From Rhodobacteraceae bacterium Araon29 (GTDB lineage: Bacteria; Pseudomonadota; Alphaproteobacteria; Rhodobacterales; Rhodobacteraceae), in contig CP046865.1 in NCBI GenBank assembly GCA_039640505.1, positions 2,657,501-2,721,500 of the forward strand: a DNA stretch of 64,000 nt. Direction: 5' to 3'. This document shows, one piece after another, positions 27,701-36,733 of this stretch (position 1 is its first letter; each line of letters opens with the position of its first letter). Below the pieces are notes generated by a model that saw only the letters and a list, made by a program, of their open reading frames with translations, searched no databases and was not told the DNA's origin. Position numbers and translations under genes: made by a program.

Positions 27701-27922
27701 CTAATCTTTAAACTGGATCGAAAATACATCGCTAATTTCTTTGCCAAAGACGCGGGCAATTAAAAAGGCCAGCTCAAGCGTCGGATAATATTTGGCATTT
27801 TCGATCGCGACAATGGTCTGGCGGGTAACACCGACCTTATCGGCTAGGGCTTTTTGCGTCATCTCATCGGCATCAAAACGCAGACGGCGGATCGAGTTTG
27901 TTATGGTTAGCTTTTGGGCCAT
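27701..27922 (-). CDS. XRE-family transcriptional regulator, short HTH protein
   Basis: A 73-residue protein that is almost entirely one Cro/CI-type helix-turn-helix. The N-terminal basic helix ITNSIRRLRFDADEMTQKALADKVGVTRQTIVAIENAKYYPT is followed by LELAFLIARVFGKEISDVF, the form typical of small YgzD/YozG-like regulators. It begins 1 base after the stop of the upstream membrane-protein gene, so both are read from one messenger. Such HTH-membrane protein pairs are common, and the HTH usually autoregulates. Confidence 0.85.
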   Translation of the reverse strand: MAQKLTITNSIRRLRFDADEMTQKALADKVGVTRQTIVAIENAKYYPTLELAFLIARVFGKEISDVFSIQFKD

Positions 27923-27923
27923 A

Positions 27924-28385
27924 TCAAAAGCTCATTCGGTAGCGGGCTAATTTGGCGAACTCGCCCACAAGTCCCCCAAGCGAATAGCTAAACATCAATA
28001 AAATAAGGCAGTCGATTGGTGCGTATCCAAACTTTATCCCTGCGATAAGGGCGATAAATCCAGCACCGGCAAAACCGATCGTGATTTTATTTCCTGTGTT
28101 TGCGATCATCTTGTCCCGCTCGTCGCTGATGAAATTATTGTCAGCCTCCCCCCAAAAGATAGTTTCGATGATCGAAAAAAGAACCGTACCAATGATGGCG
28201 ATAATGATCCCTGCACCAATGGCAATGATGATAACCCAAAACATCGTTTCCGCCCATGTTTGGATCGCATCAGGGCCCTCCATTAGGCCAGATGCATAAA
28301 GGTTTCTGACTTTTATAATGATCCAAATGTTAATAGCGATCCCAGTGATGATCTGAAGGACGGTGTTTTTTTCTTCGTGTGACAT
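27924..28385 (-). CDS. Small membrane protein paired with XRE regulator
   Basis: A 153-residue protein with about four hydrophobic helices. It begins MSHEEKNTVLQIITGIAI, has a long second hydrophobic stretch (FWVIIIAIGAGIIIAIIG), a cytoplasmic ISDERDKMIANTGNKI segment, and two further helices. The Asp-Glu-Arg-Asp motif before the last helices is one I associate with DUF2178-like membrane proteins encoded beside XRE regulators. ATG at 28385 follows GGAAAGC; upstream in-frame starts at 28394 and 28427 are less likely. Function unknown. Confidence 0.68.
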   Translation of the reverse strand: MSHEEKNTVLQIITGIAINIWIIIKVRNLYASGLMEGPDAIQTWAETMFWVIIIAIGAGIIIAIIGTVLFSIIETIFWGEADNNFISDERDKMIANTGNKITIGFAGAGFIALIAGIKFGYAPIDCLILLMFSYSLGGLVGEFAKLARYRMSF

Positions 28386-28778
28386 GCTTTCCATTTCTTG
28401 TGTCGTAAATATGCGACTCAGTGTCAAAAATTATATACTCATGCTAGTTTCAGATTCTTAGTATGTCAAATATTTGTTACATAATGTCTGCTATTTTTTA
28501 CATATAGCGGCAAATAAAGAAAACCTGACGAAAGGTTTTTTTGCTGTACACCGGCAAAACGAAAATAGCCTTGGAACTATCTGGGCCCTTAAATTTAAGC
28601 CGCAAAATTGGTATCGTTCTATGCACTTTATAACTGTCGGCTGTCAGGATCTATCCAACAGGACACCGCAAATATAGCTGGATTTATTGTCACTTAGCAG
28701 ATGTGGTTATGGCGTATAGTATCCGATTCCTAGACTGATACGCTTAAAACCATTTTGCTTGAATTGGACAAACTCATA
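28386..28778. other. Intergenic region upstream of the XRE/membrane pair
   Basis: About 390 bases with no supported gene between the membrane-protein gene and the mscL hairpin. It is AT-rich near 28430-28520 and presumably holds the promoter of the membrane protein-XRE operon. I see no tRNA, repeat or convincing small frame; a 67-codon frame at 28474-28677 has no domain and no good ribosome-binding site. Confidence 0.55.
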
Positions 28779-28811
28779 GACCGCATGGCGCTGCAAAGCT
28801 TCCATGCGGTC
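28779..28811 (-). terminator. Perfect 10-bp hairpin downstream of mscL
   Basis: The arms GACCGCATGG (28779-28788) and CCATGCGGTC (28802-28811) are fully complementary, with a 13-base loop. It lies 33 bases past the mscL stop, as expected for a transcript end on the minus strand. The T-rich tail is weak, so it may be a 3'-end stabiliser or a Rho-assisted terminator. Confidence 0.6.
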
Positions 28812-28843
28812 ATACACAGGCTGCAAAATCACCTTTGCGTTGG

Positions 28844-29272
28844 TTATTTCTTCAAAGCATCCCGAATCTCGGTTAGAAGGTCCACTTCACTTGGGCCTAC
28901 CGGCGCTTTTTCAACAGCCACTTCCTTTTTGGCAGAGGCCTCTTTCACTTTATTCACATAGCGAACCAACATGAACACCACAAAAGCAATAATCAAAAAG
29001 TTAATGACTGCCATGATGAATGCGCCATACGCAAAGACAGCAGCACCTGCTTCTCGGGCTGCCTCCAATGAGGCGCCTACAGCGACATCCCCGGCCAGTA
29101 CGGCATACATATTGGTAAAGTCCACACCGCCCATGAAGAGTCCAATAAACGGGTTGATCAGATCACCAACCATGGATTTTACAATGGCCGTGAAGGCCGC
29201 GCCAATAATGATTCCAACGGCCATGTCCATGACATTGCCCTTGGCTATAAAATCTTTAAATTCTTTAAACAT
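28844..29272 (-). CDS. mscL: Large-conductance mechanosensitive channel MscL
   Basis: A 142-residue inner-membrane channel that opens under hypo-osmotic tension. The first helix block [20 protein letters not shown] and [20 protein letters not shown] is the invariant MscL pore region. A periplasmic loop follows ([12 protein letters not shown]), then the second helix ([19 protein letters not shown]) and the C-terminal helix TEIRDALKK. Length is normal. It is a single-gene unit with its own hairpin downstream. Confidence 0.96.
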   Translation of the reverse strand: MFKEFKDFIAKGNVMDMAVGIIIGAAFTAIVKSMVGDLINPFIGLFMGGVDFTNMYAVLAGDVAVGASLEAAREAGAAVFAYGAFIMAVINFLIIAFVVFMLVRYVNKVKEASAKKEVAVEKAPVGPSEVDLLTEIRDALKK

Positions 29273-29557
29273 GTTGTCCCTTTCAACTTTGTTTACCTAC
29301 AGGTCTTCCTGTTTTTTCACCCTACTAAAAGTGTCGTAGTAATCACAGCCTAAAGCCATGATTGGGAAAAGTGTTTCAGTAAACCATCGGGACCTTATCT
29401 AAAGAAGTGAAATTGTCTGCGTAGTCACATACTTAAGTCAGAATGTCGGTCTGAAATCTGCTAAGAATCTGTGTAGTTCAATACCCAAGCAATGCTTTTT
29501 CATGATAATTTTCTAGGTATTTCATCCATCGGTAGGCTGCATTACTCTACCGATTTT

Positions 29558-29631
29558 TGGAGCGGGTAGCGGGAATCGAACCCGCACCTTAAGCTTGGAA
29601 GGCTCTTATGATACCATTTCACCATACCCGC
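29558..29631 (-). tRNA. tRNA-Gly (anticodon UCC)
   Basis: Read on the minus strand, a complete cloverleaf starts GCGGGTA and ends TACCCGC, discriminator T, then an encoded CCA (29558-29560). The anticodon loop is CTTCCAA with TCC at 29597-29599, the glycine UCC isoacceptor. The T arm is GCGGG-TTCGATT-CCCGC. The anticodon stem has a non-pairing A-A at its outer end. Confidence 0.95.
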
Positions 29632-29689
29632 TCACTGAAGTCGGGTGATAAAACAACCCCCATGGAGCGTCAAGCCAGAAGATCGCTCT

Positions 29690-30355
29690 TCATACGGAAA
29701 TCGCACCAATCAATTTGGGCCCACTAGCGCGGTTAGAATTAACCGCAGTATCCACACGGTGAAAGCAAAGCGCGTCATCTGGCAAAGGTTGCATTAAACG
29801 GGCGGCCCCTTTGCCGGCCTCACCCAGCCACAGCGGCCAGTCCTTTTGCGGCAAAATCAACGGCAGACGATGATGCAGCGCTTGCATCTGCCGATTGGCC
29901 TTGGTTGTCACAATCGCGCAAGTTTTCTGCGCTAGCTCGCCCTGCCCCCAGCTTTGCCAAACCCCTGCAAACGCCAGCGGCTCTGCGTCTTGGCGCGCAA
30001 TATACCAAGGCAACCTTGTGCCGTCTTGGGTTTTTGTCCACTCGAAAAACCCTGTGGCCGGGATCAGGCATCGCCGCATACGGCAGGCTTGTGCAAAGGC
30101 GGGCAGTTGGGCCAGAGTTTCGCTTCGGGCATTGATCAACAAGGGACCACCATTTGGTTTTTTATACCACTTGGGAATAAAACCCCAGCGCATCTGCACC
30201 AACCGCCTTTGCACATCACTGTGCTCAATCACATGTATATGATTGGTGGGGCAGACGTTATAATTGGGCACATCTGGCAGTTCATTGGACGCGGCAGCGT
30301 CAAACAGCCGCGCCATAGCATCCACTGGCAAAGTTATCGCAAAACGTCCACACAT
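29690..30355 (-). CDS. SOS response-associated peptidase, SRAP/YedK (HMCES) family
   Basis: A 221-residue protein that forms a thiazolidine crosslink with abasic sites in single-stranded DNA and so protects them from strand breakage. The nucleophile Cys2 follows the initiator methionine (MCGRFAITLP). Other active-site residues are Asn75 in LINARSET, Glu105 in PATGFFEWTK and the histidine at about 161 in LHHRLPLILP. Length is normal. It lies between tRNA-Gly and a divergent esterase gene. Confidence 0.92.
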   Translation of the reverse strand: MCGRFAITLPVDAMARLFDAAASNELPDVPNYNVCPTNHIHVIEHSDVQRRLVQMRWGFIPKWYKKPNGGPLLINARSETLAQLPAFAQACRMRRCLIPATGFFEWTKTQDGTRLPWYIARQDAEPLAFAGVWQSWGQGELAQKTCAIVTTKANRQMQALHHRLPLILPQKDWPLWLGEAGKGAARLMQPLPDDALCFHRVDTAVNSNRASGPKLIGAISV

Positions 30356-30430
30356 ATAGGTGGGCTTATCAAGGCTAATTTCATTTGGAAAGTCTGGTCA
30401 CACAGCAACAGCTGCGCTATGCACTGCCCC

Positions 30431-31204
30431 ATGTTGAATTTTCTGGATTATCCCACCAAGGCAAGTCCGCCCCTGCCTCCGCTTTTGATCGTTCATGGGC
30501 TCTATGGGTCGGCACGCAATTGGGGGGTCGTCAGCAAACGACTTGCTAGTGACCGGCGGGTGATTGCGGTTGATCTGCGAAATCATGGTGATAGCCCGTG
30601 GTTTGACAGTCATAGCTATTTTGACATGGCGCAAGATCTGGCCGAGGTGATTACCCATTTTGATCAGCCTATGGCGGTGATTGGGCATTCTATGGGCGGA
30701 AAGGCCGCGATGATCCTTGCGCTTGAACGTCCTGAATTGGTCGACCGCTTATGCGTTGCAGATATTGCACCAGTGGGCTACAGCCACGACCAAAGCCAAT
30801 ATATCAGCGCGATGCGTTCTGTGGATTTGGCGAAAATAGAAAAGCGATCCGAGGCGATATCAGCGCTTGCAGACGAGATCGAAGACCCGGCTTTACACAG
30901 CTTTTTCACCCAATCCCTAGACCTAAAAAACCGCCGCTGGAAGCTTAATCTGGATGTGCTTGAGCAAGAAATGCCAAAAATCATCGGCTTTCCCAAAATC
31001 GACAAGCAGTTTGAAAAAGCAACTTTGTTTTTATCTGGCGCGGATAGCACTTATGTCACCCGTGAAATGCGGCCCCAGATCAAAGCGCTTTTTCCAATGG
31101 CACGCTTTGCCAAAATTCCAAATGCAGGCCATTGGCTGCACGCCGATCAACCCCGCGCTTTTGAAGCCACGCTGCGGGTGTTTTTGGACAGCAGCAGCGG
31201 TTAA
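30431..31204 (+). CDS. Alpha/beta hydrolase, YbfF-like esterase
   Basis: A 257-residue esterase. The oxyanion strand is LLIVHGLYGSARNWG, the strand VDLRNHGDSPW is typical of YbfF/ABHD11 proteins, and the triad reads Ser87 (GHSMGGKAA), Asp205 (LSGADSTYV) and His234 (NAGHWLHADQP). The frame is open well upstream, but ATG at 30431 gives the family N-terminus; an in-frame ATG at 30419 is the only close alternative, and neither has a strong ribosome-binding site. It precedes lepA by about 100 bases. Confidence 0.85.
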   Translation: MLNFLDYPTKASPPLPPLLIVHGLYGSARNWGVVSKRLASDRRVIAVDLRNHGDSPWFDSHSYFDMAQDLAEVITHFDQPMAVIGHSMGGKAAMILALERPELVDRLCVADIAPVGYSHDQSQYISAMRSVDLAKIEKRSEAISALADEIEDPALHSFFTQSLDLKNRRWKLNLDVLEQEMPKIIGFPKIDKQFEKATLFLSGADSTYVTREMRPQIKALFPMARFAKIPNAGHWLHADQPRAFEATLRVFLDSSSG

Positions 31205-31307
31205 CCTGCCCACGCGGCGTTGTACCACAGCACTCAAGGCGCTCGATCTGGACAATCCTTTTAATCGCACCTTGACCCAAGGCTAAAATCAACTCATATC
31301 ACAGCGC

Positions 31308-33107
31308 ATGACAGAGCTGAGCAAAATACGTAATTTTTCTATCGTTGCCCATATTGATCACGGTAAGTCGACGCTGGCTGACCGTTTGATACAGTCAACA
31401 GGCACCGTGAAGGATCGCGATATGAAAGAGCAGCTGCTCGACGCGATGGATATCGAGCGAGAGCGCGGCATTACGATCAAAGCCAATACGGTGCGCATTG
31501 ATTATCAAGCCGATGATGGTGAAAGCTATGTGCTCAACCTTATCGATACGCCTGGCCATGTGGATTTCGCCTATGAGGTCAGCCGCTCGATGCGCGCGGT
31601 TGAGGGCTCGCTTTTGGTGGTCGACAGCACCCAAGGCGTCGAAGCGCAAACTCTGGCCAATGTTTATCAGGCCATCGATGCGGATCATGAAATTGTACCT
31701 GTGCTGAATAAAATTGATCTGCCGGCCAGCGACTGCGACCGGGTTGCGGAACAGATCGAAGATGTGATCGGAATAGATGCATCCGAAGCTATTCAAGTCA
31801 GTGCAAAAACTGGCGTTGGGATCAAAGAAACCCTTGAAGCCATTGTCAAACATCTGCCTGCTCCCGGCGGGGACCGAGACGCCCCATTAAAAGCCATGTT
31901 GGTGGACAGCTGGTATGACAGCTACCTTGGCGTTGTGGTTTTGGTGCGGATCATGGATGGGGTCCTTAAAAAAGGCGAACGGGTAAAGATGATGTCAAAT
32001 GGGTCCACCCACCATATTGACCGGATCGGGGTGTTTCGCCCTGAAATGCAGGATATAGAAGCCCTCGGCCCCGGCGAGATCGGCTTTATCACCGCATCCA
32101 TCAAACAAGTGCGTGATACCAGTGTTGGCGATACGATCACGCATGAGAAAAAGGGCACCGATGTGCCACTTGAAGGCTTTAAACCCAGCCAGCCGGTTGT
32201 ATTTTGCGGCCTCTTCCCCGTTGATAGCTCTGAATTTGAAGATCTGCGCGACGCGATTGAAAAGCTCGCGCTCAATGATGCGTCCTTTAGCTCTGAAATG
32301 GAAACCTCGGCTGCGCTTGGATTTGGCTTTCGCTGCGGCTTTCTTGGCCTGCTGCATCTTGAGGTGATACGCGACCGGATCGAGCGGGAATATAATATCG
32401 AACTGATCACCACAGCGCCTTCGGTGATTTATCATATTTATATGCGCGACGGAGAACAGATCGAACTGCATAACCCCGCAGATATGCCCGATCTGAGCAA
32501 AGTTGACCACCTAGAGGAACCACGCATCAAGGCCACGATCCTTGTACCTGATGAATTTCTCGGCGATGTGCTTAAACTCTGTCAGGACCGGCGCGGTATT
32601 CAACTTGATCTGACCTATGCCGGTAGCCGCGCGATGGTGGTGTATGATCTGCCGCTCAATGAGGTGGTGTTTGATTTTTATGACCGCCTAAAATCCGTCA
32701 CCAAAGGCTATGCCAGTTTTGATTACCAGCTCACCGGATACCGTCAGGACAATCTGGTGAAGATGTCTATTTTGGTCAATGATGAACCTGTTGATGCGCT
32801 GTCGATCATGGTACACCGTGATCGCTCGGAAACTCGCGGCCGGGCGATGTGTGAAAAACTCAAAGACTTAATCCCGCGCCATATGTTCAAAATCCCGATC
32901 CAAGCGGCGATCGGCGGCAAGGTCATTGCCCGTGAAACGCTGGCCGCCCTGCGCAAAGACGTGACCGCAAAATGCTATGGCGGCGATGCCACCCGTAAGC
33001 GCAAGCTGCTGGACAAGCAAAAGGCCGGCAAAAAGAAAATGCGCCAGTTTGGCAAGGTGGATATTCCGCAAGAAGCGTTCATTTCAGCGCTTAAAATGGA
33101 CGGCTAG
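31308..33107 (+). CDS. lepA: Elongation factor 4 (LepA)
   Basis: A 599-residue translational GTPase that acts on the ribosome, with reported roles in back-translocation and in initiation or 30S assembly. The GTPase motifs are AHIDHGKST (14-22), DTPGHVDF and NKIDLP. LepA-specific features are the [22 protein letters not shown] block, [18 protein letters not shown], and the C-terminal domain ending in [20 protein letters not shown]. Domain IV of EF-G is absent, as in all LepA. A single gene with no frameshift. Confidence 0.97.
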   Translation: MTELSKIRNFSIVAHIDHGKSTLADRLIQSTGTVKDRDMKEQLLDAMDIERERGITIKANTVRIDYQADDGESYVLNLIDTPGHVDFAYEVSRSMRAVEGSLLVVDSTQGVEAQTLANVYQAIDADHEIVPVLNKIDLPASDCDRVAEQIEDVIGIDASEAIQVSAKTGVGIKETLEAIVKHLPAPGGDRDAPLKAMLVDSWYDSYLGVVVLVRIMDGVLKKGERVKMMSNGSTHHIDRIGVFRPEMQDIEALGPGEIGFITASIKQVRDTSVGDTITHEKKGTDVPLEGFKPSQPVVFCGLFPVDSSEFEDLRDAIEKLALNDASFSSEMETSAALGFGFRCGFLGLLHLEVIRDRIEREYNIELITTAPSVIYHIYMRDGEQIELHNPADMPDLSKVDHLEEPRIKATILVPDEFLGDVLKLCQDRRGIQLDLTYAGSRAMVVYDLPLNEVVFDFYDRLKSVTKGYASFDYQLTGYRQDNLVKMSILVNDEPVDALSIMVHRDRSETRGRAMCEKLKDLIPRHMFKIPIQAAIGGKVIARETLAALRKDVTAKCYGGDATRKRKLLDKQKAGKKKMRQFGKVDIPQEAFISALKMDG

Positions 33108-33178
33108 CGACACTTTCCCAGCGCGCGTATAGATCAGACATTGCCGGATGCAGGTATTTTATGCGTGCAGGTCTTGGA

Positions 33179-33255
33179 TGGTACCGCCTCCCCGGCTTGA
33201 ACGGGGGACCTCTGGATCCACAATCCAGCGCTCTAACCTACTGAGCTAAGGCGGC
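33179..33255 (-). tRNA. tRNA-His (anticodon GUG), without encoded G-1
   Basis: Read on the minus strand, the acceptor is GCCGCCT pairing with AGGCGGT, followed by discriminator A and an encoded CCA (33179-33181). The anticodon stem-loop is CTGGA-TTGTGGA-TCCAG, giving GTG. The base before G1 is T, so the extra guanosine at -1 that most bacterial tRNA-His genes encode is missing, position 73 is A, and the first pair is G1-U72. This altered identity set is known from a group of alphaproteobacteria. Confidence 0.95.
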
Positions 33256-33405
33256 ACTGGCACGCGATGTAGCTTTGCACGGGCGCAATTGCAAGTGTTA
33301 TTGAGGTTAAGAATGCCAGCAAAGCCCATTTTTTGCAAACCTTGACGATCTTGCAAAACCAGCCAAGGCCAAGTAAGCCCTATAACCGAACAGGGAGCCG
33401 CACAT

Positions 33406-33597
33406 ATGGGTATCAACACACCATCCGATATTGAAACCAATCTGCAAATTGGACCAACCGACACCGGCATGGTTAGGATATTTGTCACCGGTGGCAGTAT
33501 CGAGCTTCCGATGGATTTCGATCCTGATGAGGCAGATGAGATTGCACAGGAAATCATGGCCGCTGCAAAAGGTGCGCGCAGTTTGGGGAAATCCTGA
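33406..33597 (+). CDS. Small conserved acidic protein (DUF6324-like)
   Basis: A 63-residue cytosolic protein. It begins MGINTPSDIETNLQIGPTD, continues GMVRIFVTGG and IELPMDFDPDEADEIAQEI, and ends in a short helix. From memory this matches the small DUF6324 family seen across Rhodobacterales. Fold looks like two or three strands and an acidic helix. It converges on mmcB with a gap of two bases. No function known. Confidence 0.75.
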   Translation: MGINTPSDIETNLQIGPTDTGMVRIFVTGGSIELPMDFDPDEADEIAQEIMAAAKGARSLGKS

Positions 33598-33599
33598 CC

Positions 33600-34049
33600 T
33601 TACAGGCGGAACTCAGGGTCACGCCAGCGCTGCAGCCGCCGCGCTGCGTGAAACGCAAACTTTTGTAAAAGTGCCTTGCGCCGCGCGGCAGCTAAAGGCG
33701 CCAACGGGCCGTTTCGGATCATTTCGCCATCATAGGCATCCGCTATAATCAAACCGTGCTCATCCGGCAAAATTTCGGTTGGAAACTCGGCGTCTACCGC
33801 CCAAAAGTAACGGTCACACCATGACAGATAATTTTGCCATTTATCATCACTGGTGAAATCTTCACGCGATGATTTGCATTCAACAATCCAAAGCTCGCCT
33901 TTCGGCCCAAGCGCCATTAGATCCACCCGCAGCCCCCTGCTGGGCACAAACTCTTCAATACTGGCGTATCCCAAACTGGTTAAATGACGCGCCGCCCCAC
34001 GCGCCAGTTTTTGTCCGGGTGTCAATTGCTTTTGAGAAAACATCTCCAT
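33600..34049 (-). CDS. mmcB: MmcB-like DNA repair protein (PD-(D/E)XK fold)
   Basis: A 149-residue protein of the MmcB family, implicated in Caulobacter in resistance to mitomycin C. It contains a restriction-endonuclease-like core: VDLMALGPKGELWIVECKSS, where the Asp, then Glu-x-Lys, fit the PD-(D/E)XK motif, and then DDKWQNYLSWCDRYFWAV. ATG at 34049 is chosen over a GTG one codon earlier and an ATG two codons later. The gene is convergent with the small acidic protein. Confidence 0.82.
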   Translation of the reverse strand: MEMFSQKQLTPGQKLARGAARHLTSLGYASIEEFVPSRGLRVDLMALGPKGELWIVECKSSREDFTSDDKWQNYLSWCDRYFWAVDAEFPTEILPDEHGLIIADAYDGEMIRNGPLAPLAAARRKALLQKFAFHAARRLQRWRDPEFRL

Positions 34050-34137
34050 CACCAGAAGATAAAATTTACGCCGGATTTTGCAAGTGAGTATTCGAGGTAG
34101 CCTTGCTTTTTAGCTCGCTTAAGCCTAGCTGTCAGAT

Positions 34138-34295
34138 TGGCGGTTCTGTTCTTCTCGTGTCCGGTTACATTCCGTTGGCCTTAAGCACTTCCGAGGGAGC
34201 TGGCTCTGTTTGGATCCTGGTCCATTTACCTGGCGCCCACCTGTTCACACAGGTCCTCGGGAATAAAACACCCTACGGTTGCTACGGTCCCGCCA
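34138..34295 (+). ncRNA. ssrS: Candidate 6S RNA
   Basis: This stretch has no gene but looks like a rod-shaped RNA of about 158 bases. A closing stem TGGCGG (34138-34143) pairs with CCGCCA (34290-34295). An inner stem CCGAGG (34191-34196) pairs with CCTCGG (34255-34260), and a terminal hairpin ACCTGT-TCAC-ACAGGT sits inside. The order closing stem, unpaired bubble, terminal stem is the 6S architecture that mimics an open promoter. The words GGCCTTAAGCAC, CCGAGGGAGCTGGC and CTCGGGAATAAAACACCC resemble my memory of alphaproteobacterial 6S RNAs. Ends are approximate. Confidence 0.55.
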
Positions 34296-34360
34296 CTTTA
34301 TTCACTGCCCAGCGCGGCAGCGGCAGATGATTGCAATATGTGTAAAGGAGTTCCACAGCG

Positions 34361-34906
34361 ATGCCACCAAAAATTATTGGCCTTTGCGGATCCTTAAGAA
34401 AAGAGTCTTACAACCGTCAATTGCTTAACCAAGCTGTTGCAGAATTCGGCCCATGCTCTTACGAGGAAATTCTCTTGAACCTGCCGCTTTATGACGGCGA
34501 TCTTGAGGACCGTGAGGGCATTCCGGATGGGGTGCAACAGCTTGTGGATGCAATAAAAGGTGCCGATGGCGTTATCGTTGTTGGCCCGGAATACAATAAA
34601 GGCATTTCAGGGGTGCTGAAAAATGCACTGGATTGGATAAGCCGCGTGCCTGGCGGTGCTTGGAAGAACAAGCCCGTGGCCGTGATGAGTGCCGCAGATG
34701 GGCGCACCGGCGGCGAAACTGCCCAATATATGCTGCGCCACTGTCTAACGCCCTTTGGCCCCCGCTTGATCACATCTCCAATAATTGCTGTGGCCAATGC
34801 CTCAAAGGAATTTGACGAAAATGGACAGCTCAAAAACGAACGCTATCTCACAGCAATCAAGGGGCTGATGGTCGAACTACGCCGTTTAAGTGAAATACCT
34901 CACTAA
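34361..34906 (+). CDS. NADPH-dependent FMN reductase (flavodoxin-like)
   Basis: A 181-residue flavodoxin-fold protein of the NADPH-dependent FMN reductase/azoreductase family. The FMN phosphate loop is CGSLRKESYNRQL near residue 9, and the second flavin loop is GPEYNKGISGVLKNALDW near residue 73. An SD-like AAGGAG lies about 11 bases ahead of the ATG. Family members reduce FMN, quinones, azo compounds or chromate. It stands alone between the 6S candidate and the convergent GNAT gene. Confidence 0.87.
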   Translation: MPPKIIGLCGSLRKESYNRQLLNQAVAEFGPCSYEEILLNLPLYDGDLEDREGIPDGVQQLVDAIKGADGVIVVGPEYNKGISGVLKNALDWISRVPGGAWKNKPVAVMSAADGRTGGETAQYMLRHCLTPFGPRLITSPIIAVANASKEFDENGQLKNERYLTAIKGLMVELRRLSEIPH

Positions 34907-34926
34907 ACTTTATATTTTTACTGGGC

Positions 34927-35739
34927 TCAATCAGGTTCGGATTGGGGCGCACGCATGAGCGAATGCTCGGCGGAATGAAATTCAAATCCGCTCTTTAGAT
35001 AAAGCCGATGCGCAGTGCTGTCCTGATCGGCAATAATCACAAACTGATCAACTTTATGCTGCTCTGCTATCGAGTGTGCTGCAAACGCGAGTAAGGCACC
35101 CGCGATGCCGCGCCCGCGATATTCTTTATGGGTGCCAACCGCCTGATACCGAGCGATCCCTTTTTCCACATACAGCCCAAGTGAGCCAATCAATTTAGAG
35201 CCTTCAAAAGCCCCGAACCAACCGCCATTACCAGCTTCGGCCCAGCGCCGCAAAACCACCATCCTGCGGCGTTCAAAATCACTGTAGCCTTCATATTCCA
35301 TATCCTCTAAACCAACCGAAATCTGAAGATTAGACGCGGCTTGCCAGTCTGCATCAGAGGTCACTTGGCGCAGTGCAATCCCTGCCTCTAAAGGTCGGTG
35401 CGCTTTAGGATGCGCACTGTCCATTACTGCTGTTGCGTCAAGTTCAAAGCCAGCTTTGGTAAAAGGCAAAATATCCGTTGGGTCAAAACGGTGGCTTGGC
35501 CATAGAAATGTCTGGTGCCGAATGCCTGCCATATCTGCAAAAAGGGTTTCAAACCGCGATGTCCAACGCGGGAAATCATCCACCACTGGGGGCTTTGGAA
35601 AAACCAGACAATTGCCGAAAAAGTAATCCGGCATTGCCGGCGATACAAATTGCAAACAATCGAAGTGCGACGTTAGCCCGCCAAAGGGCTTCAGCATCAT
35701 GAGCTCGGTGCGCAAACCAAGCGATAGCTTATCCAGCAT
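34927..35739 (-). CDS. GNAT-family N-acetyltransferase
   Basis: A 270-residue protein. The C-terminal half is a GNAT domain with the acetyl-CoA loop GTHKEYRGRGIAGALL near residue 200, preceded by a strand LIGSLGLYVEKGIARYQAV and followed by YLKSGFEFHSAEH. The N-terminal half (DYFFGNCLVFPKPP) resembles roseobacter GNAT proteins of unknown substrate. The frame is open further upstream inside oppF, so I start at ATG 35739, which overlaps the oppF stop by 11 bases and suggests translational coupling. It may be the last gene of the opp operon. Confidence 0.78.
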   Translation of the reverse strand: MLDKLSLGLRTELMMLKPFGGLTSHFDCLQFVSPAMPDYFFGNCLVFPKPPVVDDFPRWTSRFETLFADMAGIRHQTFLWPSHRFDPTDILPFTKAGFELDATAVMDSAHPKAHRPLEAGIALRQVTSDADWQAASNLQISVGLEDMEYEGYSDFERRRMVVLRRWAEAGNGGWFGAFEGSKLIGSLGLYVEKGIARYQAVGTHKEYRGRGIAGALLAFAAHSIAEQHKVDQFVIIADQDSTAHRLYLKSGFEFHSAEHSLMRAPQSEPD

Positions 35740-36733
35740 TGATCTGCTGCCAGTGATGACAGGCGACCAAATGATCTCCATTTGCTGTATCTGGGATCGG
35801 TTTTTGCTCTGCGCAAATATCTGTCGCATGACGGCATCGGGTGCGGAATACGCAGCCCGAGGGCGGATTAATCGGCGATGGCAAATCCCCTGCAATCAAC
35901 GCATCCTGTGGCCGTTTGGGCACTGTTGGATCCGGTACGGGCACAGAGGCAATCAATGCTTGTGCATAGGGATGCAGCGGACGGGCATAAAAATCGTCGC
36001 TGCCTGCAAATTCAACCATATTGCCCAAGTATAGCACCATCACCCGATCAGAAATATGTTTTACCACGCTTAGATCATGCGCAATAAACACCAGCGAGAG
36101 CCCCAGTTCGTTTTGTAGCTCCATCAACAGATTGATCACCTGTGCCTGAATAGATACATCAAGCGCTGAGACCGGTTCATCGCAAATGATCAGTTTTGGG
36201 TTGATGATCAACGCTCTTGCGATCCCGATCCGCTGGCATTGACCACCAGAAAATTCATGTGGATAGCGGTTAATCAAATTGGGCAAAATCCCAACCTTTT
36301 CCAATACCTGCCGAACCTTTGCTGACCGTTCAGTTTTTTGCATTTTTGGGAAATGGGTTTTAAGCGGCTCTGCAACAATTTCGCCAATTGTCATCCGTGG
36401 ATCCAGCGAGGCCAGCGGGTCTTGGAAAATCATCTGTAGATCGCGGCGTTTTTCTTTCATCGCGGCATCGCTTGTGGTTAGCAAATCCTGCCCCAGCCAA
36501 AGCACTTGACCGGTCTCAGCTGGCAGCATGCGGATTATAGCGCGGGCCAAAGTGGACTTACCGCAACCACTTTCCCCGACCACTCCAAGGGTTTGACCCG
36601 GATACAGATCAAAACTGATATTATCAACCGCTCTGAGTTTATCCTTTGGCGTCCAAGGCATCGCGCCACGGCGGGCAACGTGGAACACTACGGATAGATC
36701 GCGTACAGATAGAATTGGCTCACGCGTCGTCAT
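35729..36733 (-). CDS. oppF: Oligopeptide/dipeptide ABC transporter ATPase, OppF-like
   Basis: A 334-residue ATPase. Walker A is VGESGCGKSTLARAI, the signature FSGGQCQRIGIARAL, Walker B LIICDEPVSALD, with the switch histidine in FIAHDLSVVKHI. The C-terminal oligopeptide-transporter motif GCVFRTRCRHATDICAEQ contains the cysteines that in some relatives bind an Fe-S cluster. It overlaps oppD by four bases (ATGA). Order and orientation make this the fifth gene of oppABCDF. Confidence 0.92.
   Translation of the reverse strand: MTTREPILSVRDLSVVFHVARRGAMPWTPKDKLRAVDNISFDLYPGQTLGVVGESGCGKSTLARAIIRMLPAETGQVLWLGQDLLTTSDAAMKEKRRDLQMIFQDPLASLDPRMTIGEIVAEPLKTHFPKMQKTERSAKVRQVLEKVGILPNLINRYPHEFSGGQCQRIGIARALIINPKLIICDEPVSALDVSIQAQVINLLMELQNELGLSLVFIAHDLSVVKHISDRVMVLYLGNMVEFAGSDDFYARPLHPYAQALIASVPVPDPTVPKRPQDALIAGDLPSPINPPSGCVFRTRCRHATDICAEQKPIPDTANGDHLVACHHWQQINAG

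Noticed and set aside
27701-28385. XRE gene and partner as a toxin-antitoxin module
   Set aside because: The partner is a 153-residue multi-helix membrane protein without toxin features, and the order and size do not fit a known type.
31922-32510. Long open frames opposite lepA
   Set aside because: Shadows of the strong lepA reading frame; no domain or ribosome-binding site.
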